Positions 11,101 through 21,000 of a stretch of 64,000 bases of DNA are shown piece by piece (the stretch's first letter is position 1; each line of letters begins with the position of its first letter). This DNA comes from Polytrichum commune (lineage: Eukaryota; Streptophyta; Polytrichopsida; Polytrichales; Polytrichaceae). The DNA lies in the NCBI GenBank assembly GCA_950295325.1, contig OX485806.1, positions 5,270,001-5,334,000 on the forward strand, written 5' to 3'. The notes below the pieces were generated by a model. That model saw nothing but the letters and a program-made list of their open reading frames with translations. It did no database searches and was not told where the DNA came from. A program made the position numbers and the translations under genes.

Positions 11101-13716
11101 GTAGAGCACCGGATTCCTTTAATTCCGGGGGCGAGGCCAATTAGACAAAAGGAGAGGAGGATGAATCCTCAATTGCAATTGTTGGTGAAAGCGGAATTGG
11201 AAAGGTTATTGAAGGCCGGGTTTATCGAGCCGGTGGAAATCACGGATTGGGTTTCTCCTATGGTCTTAGTAAAGAAAAAAAATGGGAAATTAAGGGTTTG
11301 TGTCGACTATAGGAAATTGAATTCGTGCACACAAAAGGATCACTTCCCCTTACCTTTTATCACCTTGTTGCTTGAGGAGGTTGGAGGTCATTCGCGATAT
11401 ACCTTTATGGATGGGTATGCGGGTTATAATCAAATTTCCATAGCCCTCCAAGATATCCATAAAACGGCTTTTACTACACCTTGGGGTACTTTTGTGTGGG
11501 TAGTGATGCCATTTGGGTTATGTAATGCCCCGGCTACTTTCCAACGATTAGTAATGTATATCTTCACCGACTTGTTGTTCAAATCCATGACCGTCTTTGT
11601 GGACGATTTTAGCACACAAAGTAATGTGGATGATCACCTACATTGTGTTAGGGAGGCATTGGTTAGGTGTAGGAAGATGAGGTTAGCATTGAACCCGGAT
11701 AAGACATTTTTGGGAGTGAATAAGGGAGTGTTGTTGGGTTATGTTGTTAGTGAGAAAGGTAGAGAACCCGATCCGGATAAGATTGCGGCCATAAGCGACT
11801 TGGCAACTCCAACCAATTCCAAGGGGATCTCTAAGTTGTTAGGACATGTGGGATGGTACCGGGAACTTATTCCTAATTTTTCAAAGATAGCGGTGCCCAT
11901 TACCCATTTGCTCAAAAAGGATGTCAAATTCGAGTGGACGGATGCTTGTCAAAAAGCCTTTGAGGAATTGCGGGATAGGTTGAGCACCTATCCGGTGTTG
12001 ATACCACCCAATTGGGGTAAACCTTTTCACGTCTATTGTGATGCTAGTAATGTGGCAATAGGGAGTGCGCTTTGTCAAGCAACGGGAGAAAAAGAGAAGG
12101 ATCAACCTATAGCTTATGCGAGTAAGCAATTGACCCCCGCCGAAAGAAACTACTCTACAACGGAGAGGGAGTGCCTAGCCATGGTGTTTTCCGTTAAAAA
12201 GTTTAGGCATTACCTCATGTGCAACCCGGTTGTATTTTTTGTTGACCGCATGGCTATCAAGTATCTAATTAACAAGGCGGAGTTAAGTGGTAGGTTAGCT
12301 AGGTGGGTTTTGTTATTAGAAGAATTCGACTACACGGTGGAATATAAACCGGGTCGTATGCATTTACAAGCGGACCACTTGTCTAGGTTGTCGGAGGAGA
12401 TAGGAAAAAATCCGGTAAATGATATGTTAGTAGATGATAGCCTCTTTGTGGTCACTTCTACACCGGCGTGGTATGCGGGCATAGTGGAATTTCTAACAAC
12501 CCACAAGTTGCCCAAAGAGTGGACAAAAGAAGAGAGAAGGAAGGTGAGGGTAAATAGTAGGCAATTTGTTGTAGTGGGCCATAGGTTGTTTAGAAGGGGG
12601 TCCGATGGTATTTTACGACGATGCGTGTCAAAAACGGAGGTTGAAGCGATTTTAATCGCTTGCCACGATAGCGCTTGCGGCGGTCACTTCTCGGGTCAAC
12701 TCACCGGGCAAAAAATACTTAGAGCGGGCTACTTTTGGCCTACACTATTTAAGGACGCCCATGACTATGTAAGGAAATGCGACGCTTGCCAACGGTATGC
12801 CCGAGACGACCTTAGAATGGAGATGCCTTTACATGTATCATTACCCTTAATTCCTTTCGAAAAATGGGGCATCGACTATGTGGGTGAGGTCCATCCCCAA
12901 TCTTCAAAAGGAATGAAATATATTGTGGTGGCAACCGAATACCTCACCAAGTGGGCGGAAGCCAAAGCGGTGAAGACCGACACGGCGGAACACGCGGCAA
13001 CATTTATGTACGAAAACATAATTTCGCGGTTCGGGGTGCCGAAGATCCTAGTAAGCGATAGGGGTACTCACTTTTTGAATGACTTGATTCGAGAGATGAC
13101 AGAGAAATTTAAAATTGATCACCGGAAGACTACTCCCTACCACCCACAAACCAATGGACAAACGGAAAGGGTTAACGGAATTTTGGTGAGTATACTACGC
13201 AAGACGGTTATAGACTCGAAGCGGGATTGGGATACGAAACTAACGGCGGCACTTTGGACATACCGTACAACCTATAAGGTAACTACGCGTGCTACACCAT
13301 TTTCCTTAGTCTATGGTCTTGAAGCGACACTACCAATCGAATATGAAGTCGAGTCACTTAGGGTGGCCGTGAGTACGAGACTTACCGAAAGTCAATCCTT
13401 ACGAAATCGACTAACCGATTTGGAAGCACTTGACGAAGGGAGGAGAATGGCGGCTCAACATATTGAGGCAATCCAAAGAAGGAGAAAGATTACTTTCGAC
13501 AAACGACATAAGAGAAGGGCCCTAACACCGGGAACGATGGTCATGATTCAAGACGCACGAAAGCTTGAATTTCCGGCGAAATTCAATGCGGTATGGTTAG
13601 GACCTTACCTTGTCTATGAGGTCTTTCCTAATAATTCAATTCAATTGGAAACGTTGAATGGTGAGCTCTTTCCTACCCGTACATCGGGAAGTAGATGTAA
13701 GGAGTACCGAGCTTGA
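8182..13716 (+). CDS. E1 gag-pol polyprotein (C-terminal gag, PR, RT, RNase H, IN)
   Basis: Polyprotein of a Ty3/gypsy retrotransposon; it copies element RNA into DNA and inserts it into the genome. The open frame is 1844 codons without a stop. It continues gag in the same frame as 1197-1874 but is cut off from it by TAA at 8161-8163, so ATG 8182 is the first available start, not the native one. Visible order: gag tail; zinc knuckle CVQCGQPGHTRQFC (about residue 198) and a second cysteine cluster near 283; protease VLVDGGSSLNIL (about 615) with ILLGRPWLR (about 690); reverse transcriptase about 1010-1190 with VFVDDF as the catalytic box; RNase H with HVYCDASN (about 1283) and YASKQLTPAERNY; integrase with an HHCC zinc site beginning CHDSACGGHF (about 1494) and D-D-E residues near 1564, 1625 and 1660 (WGIDYVGE, VSDRGTHF, GQTERVNG). 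No chromodomain follows. It ends 61 bp before the LTR. Confidence 0.92.
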   Translation: MSSLKQGREEEISAYIRRFDLVCTRFVGTMLNDDTLKQFFIQGFFKSGTIRGVLERNPLTLADAKRAARDIENLDKDHERLWRREDELIPQFIPIRPRVVAVEPAKYENQIPYAIVDTGPRPLAVREPAPLLALPAPRTDPHLEEVERRLGASQLGFQEAMIKQMQSLTDQMSLMIRSQQPGPPPPVESGRHSSGLWCVQCGQPGHTRQFCRSGQNRDQRGNGNPPQQNQRGQAPPHYGNGSNRGPQPRGQGGQNLEKKEFHPFCGRWHAQGQCWSEGQEFNCSNCGGSHPSDTCRQPDKIINVPYPVANPQQQARDNMRGARPQGVPANELRPPNLYYDHSDARQTFHPPAGLQTTTGYIPIQNRQGVPPNGSNGRQAPPTDPGPSNSQDVRFMDGVLEATCDDMLPLPTRIGEEQSQWPPHTNAITYELVKGKGVVEEAPALAVTTRARRGDAPLEVGIGEQGNYSSDEEINLSELDRVARRATKDVERENIILQDRERTNAVHDSDNSDVGEWEGPGVPVDEFDVVGNSKVERSTGYDLWADLSTLRADITFGQLLEISPTARKTLKEGMPVHKRMRKVKAKIAARIQSQGGRDVKAIEIEVVIVDKVVPNVLVDGGSSLNILPEDTMKKLGLGLTGPSPLVINMANQSSTTPLGMIKDCRMTTGGEEYLVTFHVIKMHSNKDTFPILLGRPWLRMANAMVNWGGPKPSITYGPEGNRVIVSIGSLEGWMKKMYLPLEKEIDDLNENEIGKALVGVVHPEGQRVVIDSGSGSLGPNFYNYGDNGDYAQWLREYPESEVDVMVTFHQVGLGSEFPSVSLGEGSLLEPCEVLTEEEWVSGGLTPWVDDVEEGEVSLIHVDGTQEEDVIIESSKLEEPLHFKTTSTGIVVGQDVKDYPNVPSDWYRNKEEQAHVSEADWRYVDVKLKNGKTRQMKMGSKLGEKEVREYSNLVDEFSDTFAWSYDELKGIPREMVEHRIPLIPGARPIRQKERRMNPQLQLLVKAELERLLKAGFIEPVEITDWVSPMVLVKKKNGKLRVCVDYRKLNSCTQKDHFPLPFITLLLEEVGGHSRYTFMDGYAGYNQISIALQDIHKTAFTTPWGTFVWVVMPFGLCNAPATFQRLVMYIFTDLLFKSMTVFVDDFSTQSNVDDHLHCVREALVRCRKMRLALNPDKTFLGVNKGVLLGYVVSEKGREPDPDKIAAISDLATPTNSKGISKLLGHVGWYRELIPNFSKIAVPITHLLKKDVKFEWTDACQKAFEELRDRLSTYPVLIPPNWGKPFHVYCDASNVAIGSALCQATGEKEKDQPIAYASKQLTPAERNYSTTERECLAMVFSVKKFRHYLMCNPVVFFVDRMAIKYLINKAELSGRLARWVLLLEEFDYTVEYKPGRMHLQADHLSRLSEEIGKNPVNDMLVDDSLFVVTSTPAWYAGIVEFLTTHKLPKEWTKEERRKVRVNSRQFVVVGHRLFRRGSDGILRRCVSKTEVEAILIACHDSACGGHFSGQLTGQKILRAGYFWPTLFKDAHDYVRKCDACQRYARDDLRMEMPLHVSLPLIPFEKWGIDYVGEVHPQSSKGMKYIVVATEYLTKWAEAKAVKTDTAEHAATFMYENIISRFGVPKILVSDRGTHFLNDLIREMTEKFKIDHRKTTPYHPQTNGQTERVNGILVSILRKTVIDSKRDWDTKLTAALWTYRTTYKVTTRATPFSLVYGLEATLPIEYEVESLRVAVSTRLTESQSLRNRLTDLEALDEGRRMAAQHIEAIQRRRKITFDKRHKRRALTPGTMVMIQDARKLEFPAKFNAVWLGPYLVYEVFPNNSIQLETLNGELFPTRTSGSRCKEYRA

Positions 13717-13777
13717 CTAGGCAACTTACCCTTGGAGCAAGAGATGTTTGGATTCATCCCCCGATGGTCGCCAATTA
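13717..13777 (+). other. E1 3' untranslated spacer
   Basis: Short gap between pol and the LTR. A purine-rich stretch GGAGCAAGAGATG (13735-13747) lies about 30 bp before the LTR; a polypurine tract normally abuts the LTR, and none is evident directly next to it. Confidence 0.5.
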
Positions 13778-15402
13778 TGTGAGCCCAAAAGGGTGCCCAC
13801 ATTTAGTCTTAGACCCTTGAAACGTTAGTTGATGCACTTTGAAGTAGCATGTTACTTCACAAAAATATAAAAAGAGTGAAATGTTAGTCTTAGAAGTACC
13901 ATGTTGTAAGAGGCTAGGATGTGAGTTGTTATTGTGTTTTTACCTTCGGAAGGATTTGAGTGAATGAGGATAGGTAAGGAGAACTTGGATTGAGTAGTTA
14001 GTGAGTAGGCTAGTACAAATGGATGGAGACAACCAAAGTGACTCAAGAGGCAAGTGCATTCGAATTGGGATGAATGGAGGATCACATGGAGCGCACAAGT
14101 GGACCACCTCATCATGGCCACTTAATGGGGAAGGCCCAAGGAAGAATGCAAGGTGGAGGATAAGCAAATTCTCAAAGCACCAATCAAATCACGAGTTAAG
14201 CATCGTGGTTTGAATTGAGTGGTGAGCGACGATTTGGGAAAGTAAGGGGAGAAAGTTATGGCGGCGGAAAGCGAAGGAGGCTAAGTTTGGGTTGAAGCAT
14301 CCCAAGTTTGGTAAAGTGTGGTAGGTAGAAAGCCAAGGCTAGTTAAATGTTCGAATTAGGATCCTTGTTGATCATTTGAGGGAGGAAGGCTTAGAAGATA
14401 GGATTGGCGCCTACTAAGTAGGAGGAAATCTCAAGGGCTTATCGTGAGCCTTGAGGGTGCTCACCCCCTCAAGCTTACTATATAATTCCTCATTCTTCCC
14501 TCACTCATCCTCTCTTTCCTTTGTGCTCCAAGGCACCCCACGAGTTATAAGTGTGGGTGTGGGAAGCCATATTGGAGCACATGTGTGTGCTTAGTTTTTA
14601 GTTTGAGAGCCAAGGCTTGTTAGCCTTGAAGAGGGCTTGACCTCTTGGTAGAATTAGTGTTGACGTGAAGGATTTTAAAGTTAATTCATGATTCCAATTT
14701 GTGGTACTTAAAGTTCATGTTTTGAATACACGTGGTTGCAAGTTCCATGTTTAAGAGTTGAGCACTTGATGTTGTGATGAGTGCAAAAATATACTTGTGT
14801 GGATTAGTTAGTCTTAGTGAAGTTAGGAAATTCTCTCTCCCCCTCTCCTCTCTAGGATTTTAGGATTTTAGGATTAGAGAAGAATTGTGTGATTAGAAAG
14901 GGGTTGTTAGTAGAATTAGGGAAATTAGGTAGGAAGATTAGTTAAGGGCTTGAATAATTAGTGAGGTAGTTGGGGATTACAACTACAAAGTTGTGGGTTC
15001 ATGAAGGACCTGGGTTTATGAAGGACCTGGGTTTGTTTAGTTAGAAAGTAAAGAGCTGGGTTTATGAAGGAGCTGGGTTTGTTTAGTTAGAAAGTAAAGA
15101 GCTGGGTTCATGAAGGAGCTGGGTTTATGAAGGAGCTGGGTTTGTTTAGTTAGAAAGTAAAGAGCTGGGTTTATGAAGGAGCTGGGTTTGTTTAGTTAGA
15201 AGCTAAGGAGTTGGGTTCATGAATGAGCTAGGTTTATGAAGGAGCTAGGTTTATGAAGGAGCTAGTTAAATCCAAGACCACTTGAAGGGTGAACCTTGCA
15301 CTATGGACTCATCCAAGTCCAAATCCAATACCGCGGAGGAATGTGAGCCCAAACCCACTACTCGGACTACGGACGCTTAAGGGTGGGGGGTTTGGCCTCA
15401 CA
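13778..15402 (+). repeat. E1 3' LTR, forward
   Basis: Starts TGTGAGCCCAAAAGGG and ends GGCCTCACA (1625 bp). Near-identical to the inverted LTR (1875-3906); single differences are seen, for example at about 13874 and 14487. Relative to that LTR it has fewer minisatellite units and lacks about 270 bp between GGAGCTAG and TTAAATCC (junction about 15264-15272). It is followed by TAGGA (15403-15407), matching the outer edge of the inverted LTR. A TATA-like box is at 14479-14485. Identical antisense and sense open frames in both LTRs are simply due to the repeat and are not genes. Confidence 0.93.
14479..14485 (+). promoter_or_regulatory. Putative TATA box of E1 LTR
   Basis: TATATAA in the middle of the LTR, followed about 30 bp later by a pyrimidine-rich CATCCTCTCTTTCC, a plausible transcription start. 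The mirrored copy in the inverted LTR has the same motif. Confidence 0.45.
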
Positions 15403-16222
15403 TAGGATCCAAGAACTAAGAAACTAAAAAGCTAGAATCAAAGAGAAGGTAAGGTCTTCCCACGAAGGACCCAAATTGTGTGCATATTCTTGGATCCTAG
15501 TGTGAAGTCTCAATTCAAGGTGGTTTAATACTAGGGTCCAAGACCTAAGAAACTAAAAAATCAAGCAAACTCTTGGTTGAGAGCAAATTTTTGGATCCAA
15601 GGAGTTTACACTAGGATCCATGTATAAGGCTTGAAGAATAAGAAAAGAGGCTAATGTGGGATCACTTTTTAGCCATATCTTGGCGGTTCCAACTCAAGGA
15701 CATGTTCTTCCTAGATTAAAAAACCAATCTTTAACCTTGGGGTTCATTTTTGAATCCAAAAGTAAGGTCCATAAAGGATTGTTCTGGACCCCAAGTTTCT
15801 TGGACCGGACCCAAATGTAAACCCACGCTTAGCACTCTCAACTAATGGGAATGCTTGAATTTTTCTTTTCCTCACTCTAAACTTGGTTGTACTTTTGTCA
15901 ACCCCTTGCCACCTAGGACCCAAATAACTTTGAATTCCCCATGCACTTGTGCCCATTTTAACCCTTTCTTTCCATAGTGGCTCCCATGGGGCTTGTCCAG
16001 CGCAAAAGCCACTTCATGTCTTCATCCAAGGGATCACTCAACATGGAGATTAGTTAATATTTCAAGAATAGATGGGTGCAAGTCTCGCTCAATTTTGTTT
16101 AAATTGAAGGATAATGATGCTCCAAAGTTGTTTTGAACCTCTTCGAAGGCCACTAAGACTTGAAGGAAGAAGCAAACTTTGATGCCCTGGGTGGATCAAC
16201 CATCTTTAATAGTGTGGGTACC
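15403..16222 (+). repeat. Dispersed repeat R1, copy B, left part
   Basis: Right flank of E1, beginning with the TAGGA target bases. It carries TAGGATCCAAGAA and, inverted, TTCTTGGATCCTA at about 15488-15500. A unit of about 143 bp is partly tandem (TAGGATCCAAGAACTAAG versus TAGGGTCCAAGACCTAAG). The later part (from about 15990) resembles 4360-4620. Similar pieces also occur at about 30295-30570, 47855-47920 and 55520-55770. The chromovirus interrupts it at 16222 and it resumes at 22563. Confidence 0.65.
16218..16222 (+). repeat. Target-site duplication GTACC, left
   Basis: GTACC directly before the left LTR; the same five bases directly follow the right LTR at 22563-22567. Five bases is the usual duplication length for Ty3/gypsy integrases. 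Confidence 0.9.
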
Positions 16223-16569
16223 TGTAACGTGTATTACATATTTATTGTTTATTGTTTTTTACAACCTCTCATTCAACTAGGACTCCTTTACTAGAAGACT
16301 AGAGGCGCTACCTTGAGTGCTCTAGCAGTCCTAAAGGTAAAGGGAGTTAACTAGTTGAAGCTATGGTTTTACACTTGGTTCTACCTCGTAAGTAACGACC
16401 ATTAGTTAAGTGCACTTAGAATTATCCTAAAGGCATGGAGGGAGAGCTTGCTAGCATATACTTAACTACTAGTTGGAGGTGGCCTCAACTCATAGTAGTA
16501 TCTAGTATATAAGCTCTAAGGTTGGGAGGAACATGCCTCTTGAATCTCATAATATTTGAGAACGTTACA
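16223..16569 (+). repeat. Chromovirus 5' LTR
   Basis: 347 bp, starts TGTAACGTG and ends GAACGTTACA. It differs from the 3' LTR by a single base: six T here at about 16255-16260, TTTATTT in the right copy. TATA-like TATATAA at 16506-16512. Confidence 0.95.
16506..16512 (+). promoter_or_regulatory. TATA box of chromovirus LTR
   Basis: TATATAA, about 60 bp before the LTR end, in both LTR copies. It fits a promoter that starts transcription about 30 bp downstream, leaving a short R-U5 region. Confidence 0.6.
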
Positions 16570-16582
16570 TTGGTATCAGAGC
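16570..16582 (+). promoter_or_regulatory. Primer-binding site (initiator Met tRNA)
   Basis: TTGGTATCAGAGC directly follows the LTR. TGGTATCAGAGC is complementary to the 3' end of plant initiator methionine tRNA, the usual primer of many plant LTR retrotransposons. Confidence 0.9.
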
Positions 16583-16930
16583 CGGCGCTCTTGTACCTTG
16601 TTTTCATTTGGGTTTTTATTAACTTCCGCTGTGTAATTGTTATGCTGGTAATTTTTTTGGAGGGTGTTGCGATCCTGGGGGGTCGCGTCTCGCCTCGTCT
16701 CGTCTCGTCTCCTTCCGGCCTAGCAGAGGGAGGCAGCCTGCTGTCTGGGCAGTGAGCGTCGCACAAGAGAGTTACATCGTCTCTTGTGGCTCTCAGACAC
16801 GAGGTTAATTTTTCTGTTGGGGAAAGCTACTGGGGGTAAAATTGTTTTGTCTCCTGTTTTGGTTTTTATTGTACAGGACCGCGTGAGCAGTCCTGCAAAT
16901 TTTTGGCATTGTATTTTGTGTGTTTATATT

Positions 16931-18049
16931 ATGGCCATTGAGGATATGGACACTTCTGGACCATCAAGGGAGGATAGTCCTCCCCAGGTTTTCCCGATTG
17001 GCACATCCTCTTCACCGAGTGATGCAAGTATCCGTAGTTTGGTGGTCCAAGCTATTCAGGATTACTGCAATGGGAAATTGATTGATGACTTAAGTCAATT
17101 TCAGCGTGTAGAGCAGCAAGGTGAAATAACCTTCTCGATTGTGAACACGCATTCCAATCGCTTGGAAGCATTGGAATGTCAGGTCCAACTCTTGAAGAAG
17201 TATAATGAGGGGGACCGTTCTAAGTCCACCACAGCTGCTGGCAAGCCAGAACGGTTCAAGGATAAGTCCAAAATTACCATTCTGGCTTGGCTCAACCAGA
17301 TGAAAAAGTTATTGGTTGCATGCTAGATTGCTCCTGAGGAGTGGGTCACAATTGCGTCAACATATTTGGAAACCAATGTGTCACAACATTGGGATATGCT
17401 TGCATTAGAGCTGGCAGCGGATAAAAAAGATCCGCAGCTTTGGGATAACTTCTATGATACATTACTCATTGCTTATGGCAGTGTCAATCAGGAGTTGGTA
17501 GCCCGGAACAAGCTTCGTGTTCTTAAACAGAAAGGTTCTGTTGAGGACTATGCAAATGAGTTTCAGCAGTTGTGCTCATACATTACTAAAAATCTTGTCT
17601 CCCGGGGAGATAAGATTGAGAGATTCATATCAGGGCTCAAGGAGGATATCCGCAAGAAGGTCTTGGTGGATCCTAAGGGCGATGGTGGGCCATGGGAGGA
17701 CATCAAGCGTCTCATCAATTATGCAGTGACTATAAACGCTACGTACACACAAGATGCAAAAGGACGGGACAATGATAAGTCTCATTTTGATGCACCGGTT
17801 GTCAAGACCAATGGCTACACAGGGCCGATTAGAGACAACAAGTCTCGCCGCTCTTCCGCCTTTTACAAGAAGAGTAAGCAGGGTAAAGGGGAAGCCCCTT
17901 CGGCAAGAAGCACTGACAAAAATGATGGTCTTTGTTTTCAATGTCACAAGGAAAGACACTTGGCTAGAGATTGTCCTGATGGCAAGAAGAGTGCTGAGCA
18001 GCAACCTGCAAAGAAAGGCAAAAAGTCTTTTCACAAGTCCGACACTTAA
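16931..18049 (+). pseudogene. Chromovirus gag (capsid), with internal stop
   Basis: Capsid protein region of the chromovirus. The likely native start is ATG 16931 (MAIEDMDTSG); the open frame extends upstream to another ATG at 16784. An in-frame TAG at 17324-17326 cuts it after KKLLVAC; the frame then continues from 17327 with the gag core (LETNVSQHWDMLAL ... KGSVEDYANEFQQLC) and a CCHC zinc knuckle, CFQCHKERHLARDC, at about 17934-17975, and closes with TAA at 18047-18049 after a lysine-rich tail. A further TAG (18059) separates it from pol in the same frame. Confidence 0.85.
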
Positions 18050-18070
18050 GCAGTGGGCTAGTATCAGGAC

Positions 18071-21000
18071 ATGTTCAAGTTTCGGAGGGTGTTTTTTTAT
18101 TTACCTAGTGATGCTTTGGAAGTAATTCAGGGCTTAGTCAATAAGCAATTTAATGTAATCGTGTCTGATATTTTGAATAAAGACATTATTTTGCCAACTC
18201 CGTTACTCCCACTCAGTGATGTGTTAGATGTGAACTCCAAAGTTTATGGAGCGTTTTCATTGATTATACCATCAGTGAATGATTTGCAAAGTTTCTTGAG
18301 ATCTTATTTGCACGGTAAAGAGGGAGCGCCCTATGAGACCGGTACTTGTTTTATTGTTGACAAACGTAAAGCAAAAAATCTTAAGAGAACTCTACCAATA
18401 TTTAAGTTGATCCATCAATTTGAATCAAACTCAGTACAGTGGCATGTTTATTTGGATGAACCTAGGCCACGTGTGTTGAATCAGCTCACTTTGTCTTTTC
18501 AACTGATGATGAGTTTCTCAGGGCAAGTAGCTCATCAGGATGCATCTGTATTAATGGATAGTGCCGCATCACATTGCTTTATGAGTTCTGGTTTTGCTAA
18601 GACCTTCGGGTTAAAAGTGAAAAATGGCAGTAACACACTGGTATTAGGCAATGGTGATGAAGTCCAAACGGACGACAAGGTTAAAGTTCATGTTAGAATA
18701 CAGCAATATCAAAGCCAAATTACTTGCTTGGTGGCAAAATTAAGTGAAGGCATTGATTTGATATTGGGCAATGATTGGCTAGTGCAGCACAAGGCACGCT
18801 TGAATTTTGCATCTGAATGTTGCGTGTTGTATAAGGGCCGCCGTAAAATGACACTGCATGTGAACCCAATGCAATGTCGGAGTCCAAATCCCCATAGACT
18901 CACCGCCATGCAGTTCAAACGGTCAATTCGGAAGGGAGCAACGTCGTTCTTAGTTCAGTTGACCGCGGTTAAAAACGACGTAGAGGACACAGTGACAACA
19001 CCTTATGCCACAATGTTGGAGGAATATGCTGATGTTTTCCAACCCATACCTACAGGGTTACCTCCAGAGCGGGAAATGGCCCATACTATTCCTTTAGAGC
19101 CAGATGGCAAACCGCCATTTAAGCCGATCTATAGGTTGAGTCCTCTCAAGCTGCAGGAGGCCAAGAAACTGATCAAGGAGTATTTGGAAAATGGATGGAT
19201 AGAACCTAGTTTATCGCCTTATGGGTCTCCCATCTTGTTCGTCAAGAAAAAGGATGGAGCGCTGCGAATGGTGGTGGATTATCGGGCACTTAATAAGCAA
19301 ACGGTAAAGAATCGTTATCCGTTGCCTCGTATTGATGATCTTTTTGACCAGTTAGCCGACTCTACAGTATTTTCATATCTTGATTTGGCACAAGATTATC
19401 ACCAGATTAGGATATCCGAGGAGGATGCTCCTAAGACGGCGTTTAGAACACCGTTTGGTCATTACCAATTCAAAGTATTAAGTTTTGGATTGACCAATGC
19501 ACCAGCAACTTTTCAAGGAGTAATGAATTGTGTTTTTCACAAGTTCATTGGAAAGTTTGTTTTGGTATATCTGGATGACATCTTAATTTTTTCAAGGAAC
19601 GAGGAGGAACATGTCAGTCATTTGGCACAAGTACTTCAAATTCTACGAGAGAATCAGTTTTATGCAAAGATGTCTAAGTGTCATTTCGGAAAGAGTGAAT
19701 TGCATTATTTAGGACATGTTGTTGGCAAGGAGGGCATCAAGGTGGATCCTAAGAAAATTGAGACTGTGGCCAAGTGGCATAGACCTCTTGAAGTCGGACA
19801 ATTACGATCCTTCTTGGGGTTTTGCAATTACTTCCGCATATTCATACATGGATATTCCACTCTGGTTGCGCCTTTGACTTCTCTGACGCGAAGCAAAGTC
19901 AAGTACATTTGGACTGACGAGTGTGACCGCGCTTTTGATAATGTTAAGTATGCTTTAACACATGCACCAGTTTTGACCTTACCCAAGTTAGGGGAGCCAT
20001 TTGAGGTCGTTAGTGACGCTTCTTTACTCGGAGCAAGGGCCGTCTTACTTTAGGGAGGTAAGCCCATTGCTTTTGAGAGTAAGAAATTTTCTCCCGCTGA
20101 GAGAAATTACACTACTGGTGAACAAGAACTTGCAGCAGTTGTGCACGCCATGCGAACCTGGCGGTGTTACCTAGAGGGTGCAGATTGCACGATCGTCACA
20201 GATCATAACCCTCTGGTGTATTTAAAAACACAACAGACGTTGTCAAGGCGTCAAACTCGGTGGTTGGAGTTCTTGGAGCAAAATTTTGTCTATAGATGGG
20301 TGTATAGACCAGGAAGGATTAATATGGCAGATCCTCTGAGTCGGAATCCACTAGACCCGGGTGACCAGCCAGCCTTGATGGCACCACGGTCTGCTCCAAG
20401 TAATTCGGTCCTTCAAATGGTGGCTGCAAACGCTAGGCGAGGTGATCCTGTTGAGCAAGACAACAATCCGAAGGGGTACCCGGAGTTCGTCAGTGATCAG
20501 AAGTTATATCAAATTATCATTGTTGGGTATGCTCTTGATCCTTGGTTCTCAAATCCGCACAATCTGAAACATTTTGTTTATGAGAATCACATCTGGTGGT
20601 ATGAAAAGGCGGTTGTGGTTCCAGATGTGTCATTCCAATGATCGAATATCAGGTCATTTTTGCTCCGTGAGTATCATGATGCAATGTATAGCGGTCATGT
20701 AGGGGTAACTAAGACGTATAAGAGGGTGCGAGTAAACTTTTGGTGGCCTGAGATGTAAGGGTCCATCAGAAGCTATATAAAATCTTGTGAGATTTGCCAA
20801 AGGAGTAAGGCCCCTACTCTTAAACCAGCAGGCCTTTTACAATCATTGGAGATTCCTGATAGAAATTGGGAAGTAGTGAGCATGGATTTTATCTCTGAAT
20901 TGACTCCATCTGCTAATGGTTATGATGCCATCTTTGTGTGTGTGGATAAGTTATCCAAGATGGCCCACTTTATGCCAACCATCACACATGTTACTGCTGA

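Larger units (their letters stand above)
1..15402 (+). mobile_element. Ty3/gypsy LTR retrotransposon E1, rearranged (composite)
   Basis: Overall extent of a Ty3/gypsy element family in the window. Domain order is gag, protease, reverse transcriptase, RNase H, integrase, with no chromodomain, so it is not a chromovirus; protease motif DGGSS and the sequence around FAWSYDELKG recall the plant Ogre/Tat/Athila side (family-level inference). Pieces 1-1874 and 8158-15402 together make one colinear element (LTR tail, primer site, leader, gag, pol, LTR). Between them lie an inverted LTR (1875-3906), inverted flank, unassigned DNA and a deleted second leader copy (7618-8157). The repeated pieces differ at only a few positions, so all events are recent. 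The 5' LTR begins upstream of the window. Confidence 0.85.

Noticed and set aside
13852-14213. Open frames of 70-89 codons, conserved exactly at 3471-3832
   Set aside because: The conservation only reflects the two copies of the same young LTR. Frames overlap on both strands, have no domain and are not under visible coding constraint.
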